64,000 bases of DNA from NCBI GenBank assembly GCA_023228425.1, contig JALOBE010000001.1, positions 1 to 64,000 of the forward strand, read 5' to 3'. The DNA is from Syntrophales bacterium. GTDB lineage: Bacteria > Desulfobacterota > Syntrophia > Syntrophales > UBA2210. Shown here one piece after another: positions 43,550 through 52,583 of the stretch. Numbering within the stretch: the first letter of the stretch is position 1; each line of letters begins with the position of its first letter. Under the pieces are notes generated by a model, which was not told the origin of the DNA, made no database searches, and worked only from the letters and a program-made list of their open reading frames with translations. The translations under genes were made by a program, and so were the position numbers.

Positions 43550-45643
43550 ATGAAGGATGACCTTCGTTGGAAAAAAACTCACTGTGCCCGGATGGACCAC
43601 GGTGGTTGCGGCCTTCTGGTCGGCGTCCGGAACAACAGCATCGTCAGCATCAAGGGAGATCCCGATGGATATCTGAACAGGGGATATACCTGCTACAAGG
43701 GCCGGGTTTCGGCGGAACGACTCACGCATCCCAATCGCCTGAAGCAGCCCCTGAAGCGGGTTGGGGCCCGTGGAGAGGGAAAGTGGCAGGCTGTTTCCTG
43801 GGATCAGGCACTGGACGAGACGGTGGAAAACCTTGATCGCATCAGAGAAAAGCATGGGGCCCGCGCAGTCGGTTTCGGCGTCGGTATGCCGAAAGGCCTC
43901 GAACACTTCGTCCTCATCCGCCTGGCCAACATCTTCGGCTCACCGAATGTCATCGCTTCTCAGGATGTCTGCCACGCGCCGAGGGAAATCACAGGCGTCC
44001 ACACCTGCGGCTTTTATCCCGTGGCGGATTTCCTCAACCCGACGAAGCTGATGTTCTTCTGGGGCAGCAACCTGGCGTCCACCAGCGAAGAGGGACAGAT
44101 CTACAGCCAGGTGACGGGTCAACTCAAGGACGGCTCCCGTCTCATCGTCGTCGATCCCCGAAAAACCGAGTTGGCCGAAAAGGCCGATCTCTGGCTCCAG
44201 CTTCGTCCCGGCACCGCCCAGGCGCTGGCTTTGGGAATCATCAACGTGATCTGCGAAGAGATGCTTTACGATAAGTCATTTGTGGAAACATACACCCACG
44301 GGTTTGAAGAGTTAGCCCGGCAGGCCGCGCAGTATACGCCGGAAAAGGTGGCCGACATCACGTGGGTCCCGCCGGATCTCATCCGCCGGTCCGCCCGGAT
44401 GTATGCCGAAGCGAAGCCCGCTGCGTTGCAGTGGGGAAACGCGATAGAACACGACATCAATGTCTTCGACGTGGCCCGTGCCTTATGCTGTCTGATGGCG
44501 ATAACCGGCAACCTGGAGGTTCCGGGCGGCAACGTCAATGCCCGGGACCCCAACATTATGCGCCTGGGGCCCTTTGTCCGGGCCGACCTCATTCCGGACA
44601 AGCGCAAAGATATGGTCGGCACCTATCACGGGATCATTCCGAGACTCATGACCGTGGCCCCCGCCTTTTTCCGGAAAGCCGTCCTTGAAGACGTGCCCTA
44701 CCCCATGCGCGGATATTACGGCATGTGCACCAATCCTATGGTGGCCTGGGCCGACAGCAGGACAACCCATGAAGCATTCAAGAAGCTCGAATTTTCCGCC
44801 GTAGCGGAAATTTTCATGACACCCACGGCCGCCATGGCGGACATTGTGTTTCCCGTGGCCCATCAATATGAAATGAACGACATCGGCCATTACGGAATCG
44901 GTCACGGAATGATTCTTGCGCGGCCCAAGGTGGTTGAACCTCCGCCGGAGTGCTGGCCCGACATAAAAATCATGAACGAGCTGGGCAAGCGGTTGTCTCC
45001 GCCGGAGCTGTGGCATGACGATCATGAGGAGTTTCTGGAAGATGTCCTCAGACCCTCGGGACTCACCTATGCTGAATTCGTCGAGAAGGGTTTCCTGAAG
45101 GGCCCCGCCGGAACCAGGTCCTACGAGGCAAAGGGCTTTTCCACTCCCACAGGCAAGGTGGAGCTGCTCTTGAGTACAGCTGAAAAATTCAGGCTCAAGC
45201 CCCTTCCGGAGTTTTCGGGACTCCCCGAAGAGGACGACCCGGACTATCCTCTCATTGTCATCAGCGCCAAAAGCCGCTATTATCTCCTCTCTTCCTACCG
45301 GTGGGTCGAAAAACTGCGTGAAAAACGGCCTCACCCGGTCGTGGAGATCCACCCCCATACGGCGGAACAGTACGGAATCAGCCATGGCGATGACGTGATC
45401 ATCGAAACAAAATACGGATCCATTATTCAGAAAGCCCGAGTCACCGACATCATCCACCCTCGCGTGGTCAGCGCCGATCTTGGATGGTGGTTTCCCGAAG
45501 CCCCGCCTGAAACGCAGTACGACTGGAAGACATCGAATTTCAACATGCTGACTTCCATCGAAAAACTCGGGAAGGAATATGGGACGCCGAACATCAAAAA
45601 CTTACCATGCCGGATACAGAAAAAAACTGACAAGGAACGATAG
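43550..45643 (+). CDS. Molybdopterin oxidoreductase of unknown substrate, with unusual Fe-S motif
   Basis: A 697-residue DMSO-reductase family enzyme without a signal peptide. The N-terminal cluster motif is C12-x3-D16-x3-C20 plus C48 (GYTCYKG), so the usual second cysteine seems to be replaced by aspartate. The metal-ligand region reads SQDVCHAPREITGVHTCG, so cysteine stands where the formate dehydrogenases here have selenocysteine. Later blocks (FFWGSNLASTSEEGQ, GNLEVPGGNVNARDP, YYLLSSYRWVEKLR) bind the two MGD groups. The protein is not a formate dehydrogenase by its active site. It sits between fdhE and the NuoG-like fdhA and could share electron partners. Substrate unknown. Confidence 0.85.
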   Translation: MKDDLRWKKTHCARMDHGGCGLLVGVRNNSIVSIKGDPDGYLNRGYTCYKGRVSAERLTHPNRLKQPLKRVGARGEGKWQAVSWDQALDETVENLDRIREKHGARAVGFGVGMPKGLEHFVLIRLANIFGSPNVIASQDVCHAPREITGVHTCGFYPVADFLNPTKLMFFWGSNLASTSEEGQIYSQVTGQLKDGSRLIVVDPRKTELAEKADLWLQLRPGTAQALALGIINVICEEMLYDKSFVETYTHGFEELARQAAQYTPEKVADITWVPPDLIRRSARMYAEAKPAALQWGNAIEHDINVFDVARALCCLMAITGNLEVPGGNVNARDPNIMRLGPFVRADLIPDKRKDMVGTYHGIIPRLMTVAPAFFRKAVLEDVPYPMRGYYGMCTNPMVAWADSRTTHEAFKKLEFSAVAEIFMTPTAAMADIVFPVAHQYEMNDIGHYGIGHGMILARPKVVEPPPECWPDIKIMNELGKRLSPPELWHDDHEEFLEDVLRPSGLTYAEFVEKGFLKGPAGTRSYEAKGFSTPTGKVELLLSTAEKFRLKPLPEFSGLPEEDDPDYPLIVISAKSRYYLLSSYRWVEKLREKRPHPVVEIHPHTAEQYGISHGDDVIIETKYGSIIQKARVTDIIHPRVVSADLGWWFPEAPPETQYDWKTSNFNMLTSIEKLGKEYGTPNIKNLPCRIQKKTDKER

Positions 45644-45655
45644 TGAGCTGCTTGT

Positions 45656-48355
45656 ATGAAAGATACCTTTTCTCTGAATGGAAATGAGACTCCCTTCACG
45701 CCCGGGGAGACAATTCTTGATGCCGCCCGCAACAATGGCATCGAGATTCCTTCCCTCTGTTATCTTGAGGGGTGCGCGCCGAGCGGAGCATGCCGCGTCT
45801 GCGTCGTCGAAGTAGAAGGAGCCCGTTCTCTCGTGGCTTCCTGTTCAACTCCCGTTACACCGGGGATGGCTGTTTTAACCGACACCGACCGGGTGCATAG
45901 AGCCAGGAAGCTTGTCATCGAGCTCCTTCTGTCAAGTGGGAACCATAATTGCCTCACCTGCGAAGCCAATGGTAACTGCCGCCTCCAGGATCTGGCCTAT
46001 TTCTATAAAATTGAAGGCCTGCGCTTTGATGAAAGGCAAGACACATACCCCACGGAAGCTGAAAACCCTTTCATCATCCGTGATTTCAGCCGGTGCATTC
46101 TTTGTGGCCGTTGTGTTCAAGCCTGCAATGAAATGGTAGTCAACCGCGCCATTTCCATGGGTTACAGGGGAAGCGACAGCAAAATTGTAACCGGAGGTGA
46201 CCGGCCCTACCACGAAAGCGAATGCGTCTTCTGCGGTCAGTGCGTGGAAGTCTGTCCCGTCGGCGCGTTGAAGGAAAAAAAGGCAAGAGGAGCAGGTCGC
46301 CCCTGGGAAACGAAAAAAATTCGCACTACCTGCCCTTACTGTGGCGTCGGCTGCCAGCAATGGCTCCACGTGAAGGACGGAAAAATTATTAAGGTTTCCG
46401 CCGTTGAAGATGCAGAACCAAACAAGGGCCGACTCTGCGTAAAGGGCAGATTCGCTTATGACTTCATTTATTCCGGGGAACGTCTCACTTCACCGCTCAT
46501 CAGAGAGGAAGACGGCTCTTTTCGAGAGGCTTCCTGGGACGAGGCACTTGGTCTGGTTGCGTCGAAATTCAAGGAAATCATTGATCGGGATGGGCCCGAC
46601 GCCATCGCCGGCGTCAGTTGCGCCCGCAGTATAAACGAAGATTCCTACCAAATGCAGAAACTGTTTCGCGCGGTGATCGGCACCAACAATATCGATCATT
46701 GCGCCCGTACCTGACACGCCCCAACTGTCGCCGGTCTGGCGGCTTCATTCGGTTCGGGCGCGATGACCAACTCTTTTGCGGACTTCAGCAAGGCAAAAAT
46801 GATCATGGTGGTAGGTTCCAACATGACGGAAGCTCACCCCGTTGCGGCTTCCCTGGTCAAACAAGCCGTTCTGTCAGGGGGGTCTCTTGTCGTCGTCGAT
46901 CCCCGCCGCACTGATCTGGTCGACTTCGCTGAACTGCACGCACAGATTGCCGTTGGTTCGGATATCGCCTTCTTTAACGGAATCATGCACGTCCTGATAA
47001 CCGAGGAACTGTATGACAGGGAGTATGTGGAGTCCCGAACGGAGGGTTTTGAAAAGCTCAAGGAAAAAGTGATGGAATATCCTCCTGAGCGGGCAGCCGA
47101 GATAAGCGGTGTTTCCGCTGATCTGATCCGCTCCATGGCTCGCAGGATCGCGTCCGTCAAGCCGGCAGCGCTCATGTATACCTTGGGCATCACGGAACAT
47201 ATATGCGGCGTCGACAACGTAAAAACTATGGCCAACCTGCAAATGCTGCTCGGCAACGTGGGGTTCCGGTGCGGCGGTGTGAATCCTCTGCGTGGCCAGA
47301 ACAACGTTCAGGGGGCCTGTGACATGGGTGCCTTACCGAACGTGTTTCCAGGTTACCAGCCTGTCACAAGCGAGGAAGCACGCCGGAAGTTCGCTGACGC
47401 GTGGAATGTTCCGTCATTGCCTGACAAACCTGGAATAATGATGCCCACTATGCTTGAGAGTCTCCCCACGGGAGACATCAAGGCCTTCTATGTTTTTGGC
47501 GAAAACCTGGCCAATACCGAGCCGGACATCCGGCATGTCGAGCATTGTCTTGAATCTGCTGAATTTCTTGTCTGTCAGGACATTTTCCCAACGGAGACCA
47601 CACGGTTCGCGCATGTTATTCTTCCGGCCGCCGCCTGGAGCGAGAATGATGGAACCTTCACCAATTCCGAGCGGCGGGTCAACCGGGTGCGGACAGCGAG
47701 CACTCCCCCCGGCATGTCCATGCCCAACTGGTGGATCTTCAAGGAAATAGCCAAACGGATGGGGCACGACTGGGAGTCAGACAGCGCGCGCGAAATATGG
47801 GACAACGAAGTATCAGTACTTGCTCCCTCCATGGCGGGCATCAAGTACGACAGGCTGGAAAATGATGGAATCCAGTGGCCCGCGCCTAATGTGGAACATC
47901 CCGGAACCGCATTTCTTCACAAAGATCGCTTTACCAAAGGCTTGGGAACTCTGGAACCTGTCGATTGGATTCCTCCGGCTGAAGTCCCCGACGAGGACTA
48001 CCCCTTTGTGTTAAGTACGGGCCGTCGCCTGTATCACTACCACACACGAACACAGACTGGACGAAGCACGGGCATAAATGATCTCTTGGGTGAAGAAACA
48101 GCTGACATTTCACTGGCTGACGCGGAAAAGATGGGCATCGCTCAGGGCGAAAGAATATCCGTGGCCTCACGCCGTGGCGAAGTGGTGGTAAAAGCCAATA
48201 TCACCGGGCAGGTCCCCCCCGGACTCGTCTGGATGGCCTTTCACTTTCGCGAAGAATGCGCCAACTGGCTGACCAATCCCGTCTATGATCCCGCTACGAT
48301 GACGGCGGAGTACAAGGCCTGCGCCGTACGGATCTCAAAACTGGCGGCTTCGTAA
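45656..48355 (+). CDS. Formate dehydrogenase alpha subunit, selenocysteine-containing, with NuoG-like N-terminus
   Basis: Translating through UGA at 46712-46714 gives 899 residues. Residues 1-80 form a 2Fe-2S ferredoxin domain (CYLEGCAPSGACRVC), then the His-Cys3 motif HNCLTCEANGNC, two 4Fe-4S motifs (CILCGRCVQACN and CVFCGQCVEVCP), and from about 225 the catalytic domain with TCPYCGVGCQQW. Selenocysteine is residue 353 (DHCART-U-HAPTVAGLAASFGSG). It has no export signal, so it is a cytoplasmic soluble enzyme that oxidises formate or reduces CO2 using NAD, ferredoxin or a bifurcating partner. NuoE/F-like partner genes are not next to it. Confidence 0.94.
46712..46751 (+). promoter_or_regulatory. 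UGA selenocysteine codon and SECIS hairpin, second enzyme
   Basis: The hairpin GTCGCC-GGTCT-GGCGGC has the GGTCT apical loop seen in the E. coli fdhF SECIS, at a matching distance from the UGA. Confidence 0.88.
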
Positions 48356-48360
48356 TTCGT

Positions 48361-48515
48361 AAAGGGTCGTCCGCAGACGCTTCGTCGCGTTCTCTCCGCT
48401 ATCACCTGAGGCGTACACTGAAGTACGCCTCAGCCTTCAGGATGCGTGCGCCCGTGTACGCGGCGCTTCTTACAAAGCCGTCCTCTATCAGGCGTTTTTC
48501 GACTTTTTACGGGTT
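48361..48515. repeat. Dispersed repeat family D
   Basis: GAGGCGTACACTGAAGTACGCCTC is an internal palindrome; the block then runs to CTTACAAAGCCGTCCTCTAT and GGCGTTTTTCGACTTTTTAC. The remainder of the 48356-48886 gap holds the modA promoter and leader. Confidence 0.6.
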
Positions 48516-48683
48516 CGCCAGTATTCAGAAGGCCCGCATGGAAGCTCCCATCAATGGTCTTGTCCCCGCCGGAAGGCTCGCTGTCTCTGTAATGGAGAGA
48601 CAGTATCCCGGTCGAGCCGCCTACACTCGTCAGTATACACAGGATGTATCTTCTCACTGTACAGGCACGGGGGAAAAAATAGC

Positions 48684-48713
48684 TTGACATATATGCCGTT
48701 AGTGGCATACGTA
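48684..48713 (+). promoter_or_regulatory. modA promoter with palindromic operator
   Basis: TTGACA at 48684-48689 is followed by TATGCC-GTTAGT-GGCATA (48692-48709), a perfect 6-bp inverted repeat lying where the spacer and -10 should be (ATACGT or TACGTA at 48707-48713). A repressor bound there would block polymerase. Confidence 0.5.
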
Positions 48714-48758
48714 ACGTGCGCTGCCTGCTATGAATAGCATAGGTTAGGAATAACTTAA

Positions 48759-48809
48759 ATGCGGGCTTCCGGGTTACCGCACATCGGCAAGGAAAGACTC
48801 GTCCCGCAT
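48759..48809 (+). ncRNA. Structured leader of modABC, candidate Moco/Tuco riboswitch
   Basis: ATGCGGG (48759-48765) pairs perfectly with CCCGCAT (48803-48809), enclosing a purine-rich CGGCAAGGAAAG and a CTTCCGGGTTACCGC segment that can form internal helices. The position before molybdate uptake genes suggests a cofactor-sensing RNA. It was not matched to a covariance model, so the assignment is tentative. Confidence 0.4.
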
Positions 48810-48886
48810 GAAAAAATCCCCTGTCAGGAACAACCCGTGGAATTACCCGGCCTTTCCGACAGCCACGATTAAGAAAGGAAGGTCTA

Positions 48887-49633
48887 ATGCGCGCGCTTCT
48901 TCGAATCACTACCACAGTACTGCTGTTTGCGCTGATCAGTCCGTTTTCAGCTATCGCCCAGGAAAAAATGTCGGTGGCAGTAGCAGCAAACTATATTTCG
49001 GCCTTTAAAGAAATCGCCGCTGCCTTCGAGGAGAAATCGGGCGTGAAAGTCGAGGGAACGTTTTCATCGACCGGCAGTCTCTACAACCAGATTAAAAACG
49101 GTGCTCCCTACGATCTCTTTCTCTCCGCCGATGACACAAGGCCGCAGCTCCTCCACGATGAAGGTCTCGGCGACGAACCCTTTATCTACGCGCGGGGACG
49201 GGCAATTCTCTGGTCGTCAAACCATGATTTCTGCGCCGGCACAGACTGGAAGGAAGCAATAAAAGGCAGCAGCGGAAAAATATCGATCGCGAACCCCGTG
49301 ACGGCCCCCTATGGAGCTGTTGCCATGAAGGCCGTTGAAGAGGCAGGCATGGCGGAACTGCTGAACAAACGATTCGTCACCGCCCAGACCGTTGCCCAGT
49401 CGTTTCAGTATGCTTCCACGGGTGCCGTTGACGCCGGGTTCTGCGCCCTTTCGGCGATTGCCTCCGAAGAAGGGCAGGGAGGGTGCTTCTACCCTATTCC
49501 CGAGGCAGCCCCGGTAGTGCAGGCCGCCTGCATTCTGGAAAGGACAGAAATCAGGGATGCTGTTGAACGATTCGCCGCTTTTCTCATCTCCGAAGAAGCC
49601 CTGGCAATCATGCAAACGTTCGGATATGAATAG
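48887..49633 (+). CDS. modA: Molybdate/tungstate ABC transporter substrate-binding protein
   Basis: The 248-residue protein has a signal peptide (RITTTVLLFALISPFSAIAQE) and ModA features: SVAVAANYISAFKEIAAAFEEKSGVKVEGTFSSTGSLYNQI, LFLSADDTRPQLL, and ANPVTAPYGAVAMKAVEEAG. It binds the oxyanion in the periplasm and delivers it to ModB. Molybdate and tungstate cannot be told apart here; Sec formate dehydrogenases use either. GGAAGG lies just before the ATG. Confidence 0.93.
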   Translation: MRALLRITTTVLLFALISPFSAIAQEKMSVAVAANYISAFKEIAAAFEEKSGVKVEGTFSSTGSLYNQIKNGAPYDLFLSADDTRPQLLHDEGLGDEPFIYARGRAILWSSNHDFCAGTDWKEAIKGSSGKISIANPVTAPYGAVAMKAVEEAGMAELLNKRFVTAQTVAQSFQYASTGAVDAGFCALSAIASEEGQGGCFYPIPEAAPVVQAACILERTEIRDAVERFAAFLISEEALAIMQTFGYE

Positions 49634-50323
49634 ATGGACTACACGGCACTTTTCATCACCCTTAAGCTGGCTCTCGCCGTCACGGCTGTTCTGGTTGTAC
49701 TGGCGGCTCCCGTTGCCTATCTTTTCGCCTGCCGGAATTTTCCCGGCAAACCGCTTCTCGAGGCCCTCCTCTACCTGCCCATGGCATTGCCTCCCACGGT
49801 AATCGGGTTTTACCTTGTCATCGTCATGGGCCCCAGAGGGATTCTGGGCACGTTCTGGCAGACGCTGACGGGAAACAGGCTTCTTTTCACCTTTGCGGGC
49901 ATTACAGTGGCGGCGGTGCTTTACAGTCTTCCTTTCGCCGTACAGCCCATGAAAGCGACCTTTCAGAAAATCGATCACCGTCTTCTCGAGAGCGCCGCCG
50001 TTCTGGGGCTGTCACCGACGGCCGCCTTTTTCCGGGTGGTCATCCCCAACAGCACCAACGGCATCATTGCCGCCGCCGTTCTTGTATTCCTCCACACCAT
50101 AGGGGCCTTCGGGGTTCTACTCATGGTGGGAGGAAGTATTCCCGGCGTGACGAAGGTCGCATCAATCGCAATCTACGAGGCCGTTGAAATGATGGATTAT
50201 CGCAGCGCCGGACTTATGGCTCTGACGTTTCTTCCCGTAAGCTACCTCTTTCTCCTTTTTGCCAACAGGCTCAGCAGGGATGGCGGACATGACTCTTTCG
50301 GCAGATGTGGAAAAAAAACTTGA
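49634..50323 (+). CDS. modB: Molybdate ABC transporter permease
   Basis: A 229-residue permease with about five hydrophobic helices, PMALPPTVIGFYLVIVMG and the EAA loop LESAAVLGLSPTAAFFRVVIPNS. It forms the homodimeric channel. It follows modA immediately and overlaps modC by 44 bp. Confidence 0.93.
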   Translation: MDYTALFITLKLALAVTAVLVVLAAPVAYLFACRNFPGKPLLEALLYLPMALPPTVIGFYLVIVMGPRGILGTFWQTLTGNRLLFTFAGITVAAVLYSLPFAVQPMKATFQKIDHRLLESAAVLGLSPTAAFFRVVIPNSTNGIIAAAVLVFLHTIGAFGVLLMVGGSIPGVTKVASIAIYEAVEMMDYRSAGLMALTFLPVSYLFLLFANRLSRDGGHDSFGRCGKKT

Positions 50324-51002
50324 TTTCTTTGACTTGAAGATCTCCCTGTCCTGCGACGACGATGAAATGCTCGTTCTCATCGGCCCATCCGGAGGAGGGA
50401 AGACAACCCTTGTCCGCATACTCGCGGGACTGGACCAACCCGACAGCGGAACCATCACGTTCGGCGATGAACAATGGTTCGACTCATCCCGGGCGATCAA
50501 CCTGAAACCGCAAAAACGACGACTCGGCTATGTCTTTCAGGATTACACCCTTTTCCCGCACCTGAATCTTTTCGAAAATGCCGCATTCGCCGCCGCAGAC
50601 CGTCGCGAAATAGACGATCTTTTCGAGCTGTTCAACATCAGTCATCTGAAGAACCGCATGCCTTCCATGGTATCCGGCGGTGAACGCCAGCGCTGCGCAA
50701 TCTGCCAGGCCCTGGCACGGCGGCCGCAGTTGCTGCTGCTCGACGAGCCCTTCTCGGCCCTGGACGTGGTCAGCCGCCGGGGACTGAGGGAAGAACTGAA
50801 AGCATTGAAGGACACATTCTCTTTCCCGGTAATTTACGTAACCCACGATATTAACGAAGCCCTCTACCTGGCAGATGATATACTGCCCGTGGTAGAAGGA
50901 AAAGAAGACCGGGACTGGATTCGACGCACCATCTCCGGGACGGCACCCCGGAAAGAGTCACTCAAGGCAGCCCGTGAACAGCGGCTTGCCCTGGCGTTTT
51001 AA
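50280..51002 (+). CDS. modC: Molybdate ABC transporter ATPase, short form
   Basis: A 240-residue ATPase: Walker A GPSGGGKTT, signature VSGGERQRC, Walker B LLLLDEPFSALD, and switch VTHDINEAL. The C-terminal TOBE/Mop regulatory domain of E. coli ModC is absent, so no inhibition by bound molybdate through that domain is expected. ATG 50280 (or 50289) is preferred over the TTG at 50259; no strong ribosome site separates them. Overlap with modB suggests coupled translation. Confidence 0.9.
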   Translation: MADMTLSADVEKKLDFFDLKISLSCDDDEMLVLIGPSGGGKTTLVRILAGLDQPDSGTITFGDEQWFDSSRAINLKPQKRRLGYVFQDYTLFPHLNLFENAAFAAADRREIDDLFELFNISHLKNRMPSMVSGGERQRCAICQALARRPQLLLLDEPFSALDVVSRRGLREELKALKDTFSFPVIYVTHDINEALYLADDILPVVEGKEDRDWIRRTISGTAPRKESLKAAREQRLALAF

Positions 51003-51014
51003 TCTAGTGGGACA

Positions 51015-51072
51015 CCCGATTCAGAAGCGAAGCGACTGAGTCGGGCATGCCGAGCTATCCCCGGCAGGGGAT
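51015..51072 (+). promoter_or_regulatory. Two hairpins between modC and the FmdE-like gene
   Basis: CCCGATTCAG pairs with CTGAGTCGGG (51015-51045), one G-U included, and ATCCCC pairs with GGGGAT (51057-51072). Neither has a T run. They may stabilise or separate the two messages. Confidence 0.45.
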
Positions 51073-51102
51073 GATGTAAACGATTACGAGGAGTTGCCGA
51101 CC

Positions 51103-51687
51103 ATGAACATCTGCACCTATTCTTACGAAGAATACCTGCACCTGGTGGAATCCTTTCACGGAAGCATGGCGCCGGGCCTCATCATCGGCGGGTTCATCGT
51201 CGACCTGGCACTCAAGAACCTCCCCAAGGGCGATTTTTTCGATGCCATATGTGAAACACCGGTCTGCCTGCCTGACGCCGTTCAGATACTCACCCCCTGT
51301 ACCATCGGCAACGGCTGGCTTACCGTGATCAACATCGGAAGATTCGCCGTCATCTTGTACGAAAAATTCGGAGGTGAAGGAGTTCGGGTCTTCCTGGACA
51401 CTGAAAAACTAAAAAAGTGGCCCGAGATCCACGACTGGTATCTCAAAAAAAAGAAAAAGCACGAACAGGATTCGGAACTGCTTCTGTCCCAGATCAAGGA
51501 TGCGGGACACGATCTGCTGGGCATGCAACCCGTGCGGGTCGAGCCGGACGGCATTCGCAGAAAAAAGATGGGACCTGTCAGCATCTGTTCCGGATGTGGT
51601 GAGGCCTATCCCGCGCGGGACGGAGACAGATGCCTCGGCTGTCGGGGCGGGACCCCCTATATACATGTCGCCCCTGTGGACAACTGA
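51103..51687 (+). CDS. FmdE-like protein with zinc ribbon
   Basis: The 194-residue protein has the FmdE N-terminal layout SFHGSMAPGLIIGGFIVDLALKNL and a C-terminal zinc ribbon CSGCGEAYPARDGDRCLGC. In the middle is ILTPCTIGNGWLTVINIGRFAVILYEKFGGEGVRVFLD. FmdE was named as subunit E of formylmethanofuran dehydrogenase, but bacteria without methanofuran also carry it near Mo/W enzymes; its job there is not settled. A role in Mo or W cofactor handling is inferred from its place after modABC. GAGGAG lies 10 bp upstream of ATG 51103, which rules out the TTG at 51094. Confidence 0.85.
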   Translation: MNICTYSYEEYLHLVESFHGSMAPGLIIGGFIVDLALKNLPKGDFFDAICETPVCLPDAVQILTPCTIGNGWLTVINIGRFAVILYEKFGGEGVRVFLDTEKLKKWPEIHDWYLKKKKKHEQDSELLLSQIKDAGHDLLGMQPVRVEPDGIRRKKMGPVSICSGCGEAYPARDGDRCLGCRGGTPYIHVAPVDN

Positions 51688-51734
51688 GACTACCAGCGGT
51701 GTAAGCCGACGGGTTCAGCGGTCATAGCGAATAC

Positions 51735-51890
51735 ATGTGACGGCTTCGTAAAAAGCTGCGAAGGCACGACCTCAGGCATTATAACCGGATGCCGCGTTAC
51801 GCCGCATCCTTCGTCACTGCGGCACCTCCAGGTACACGCCTCATTCCTCAAGATGTACCCGCCATCTCTCAAGGGCCTTGTGCCGGTCCA
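51735..51890. repeat. Dispersed repeat, related to families C and D
   Basis: It starts GTGACGGCTTCGTAAAAAGC, like family C, and continues with ACACGCCTCATTCCTCAAG and CCCGCCATCTCTCAAGGGCC, like family D. The 443-bp gap 51688-52130 shows no gene. Confidence 0.5.
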
Positions 51891-52130
51891 TCGAGTTCGA
51901 TGGACCCGGCGGCTCCAGAAAAGCCTCACAGATTGGTCTTGATTTAACATAGCAGCTGAGGCAGAATAAATGTTCAAAAACGGCTTGATTCTGTTTTGAA
52001 TACAGGCTGTTCGGCAGAGCTCATGCCGTTTTTTACGTTGTTGGTCGTACGCGTACATAAAGCCTATGCTTCCCTGTACCGGGAAGCTTGTGTTCAGACA
52101 ATGCATTCTATCACAGCGCAGGAGGAATCC

Positions 52131-52583
52131 ATGCACAGCATCACCTTGAAAGCATCGACGGTTCTGGAGAATAAGGGCGGGAAGCTCTATAAGGTTCAAC
52201 TGGGGGAAAAGCTTATTGATTGCGTGCGCTTGATGAACAAGAAGCGGATCGGTTTGCTGGTCGTTCTCGATGACGGGGGGAAGCTCGCCGGTGTTGTGTC
52301 CGAACGCGATATAATGCGCCTTGTGGAAAGCAGGGATCCGGACCTCTGGGACAAGCCCGTGAAAGATGTCATGACCCCTGCGGAGGCACTCTATGTGGTC
52401 CAAAAAGACACGAAGCTGGACGCCGTCATGGCTCTTATGACCGAGAAACGGGTGCGCCATCTTCCCGTAATGGACGGACACTCTCTTACGGGCGTCATCT
52501 CCATGGGGGATGTGGTCAAAAACCTCTTCGATGAGGCGGCTTTCACGACAGAACAGTTGAAAAACTATATCCTGGGGGGGTGA
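52131..52583 (+). CDS. Tandem CBS-domain protein
   Basis: The 150-residue protein contains two CBS domains: DCVRLMNKKRIGLLVVLDDGGKLAGVVSERDIMRLV and AVMALMTEKRVRHLPVMDGHSLTGVISMGDVVK. CBS pairs bind adenosyl ligands such as AMP, ATP or AdoMet. As it overlaps pyk by one base (TGA/ATG), it may modulate pyruvate kinase or simply be cotranscribed. CAGGAGGAATCC is a strong ribosome site at ATG 52131; the frame upstream to 51996 is not coding in appearance. Confidence 0.9.
   Translation: MHSITLKASTVLENKGGKLYKVQLGEKLIDCVRLMNKKRIGLLVVLDDGGKLAGVVSERDIMRLVESRDPDLWDKPVKDVMTPAEALYVVQKDTKLDAVMALMTEKRVRHLPVMDGHSLTGVISMGDVVKNLFDEAAFTTEQLKNYILGG

Noticed and set aside
46712..46714. Apparent premature stop in the second formate dehydrogenase
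   Set aside because: Same reason, with a GGTCT-loop SECIS right after it.
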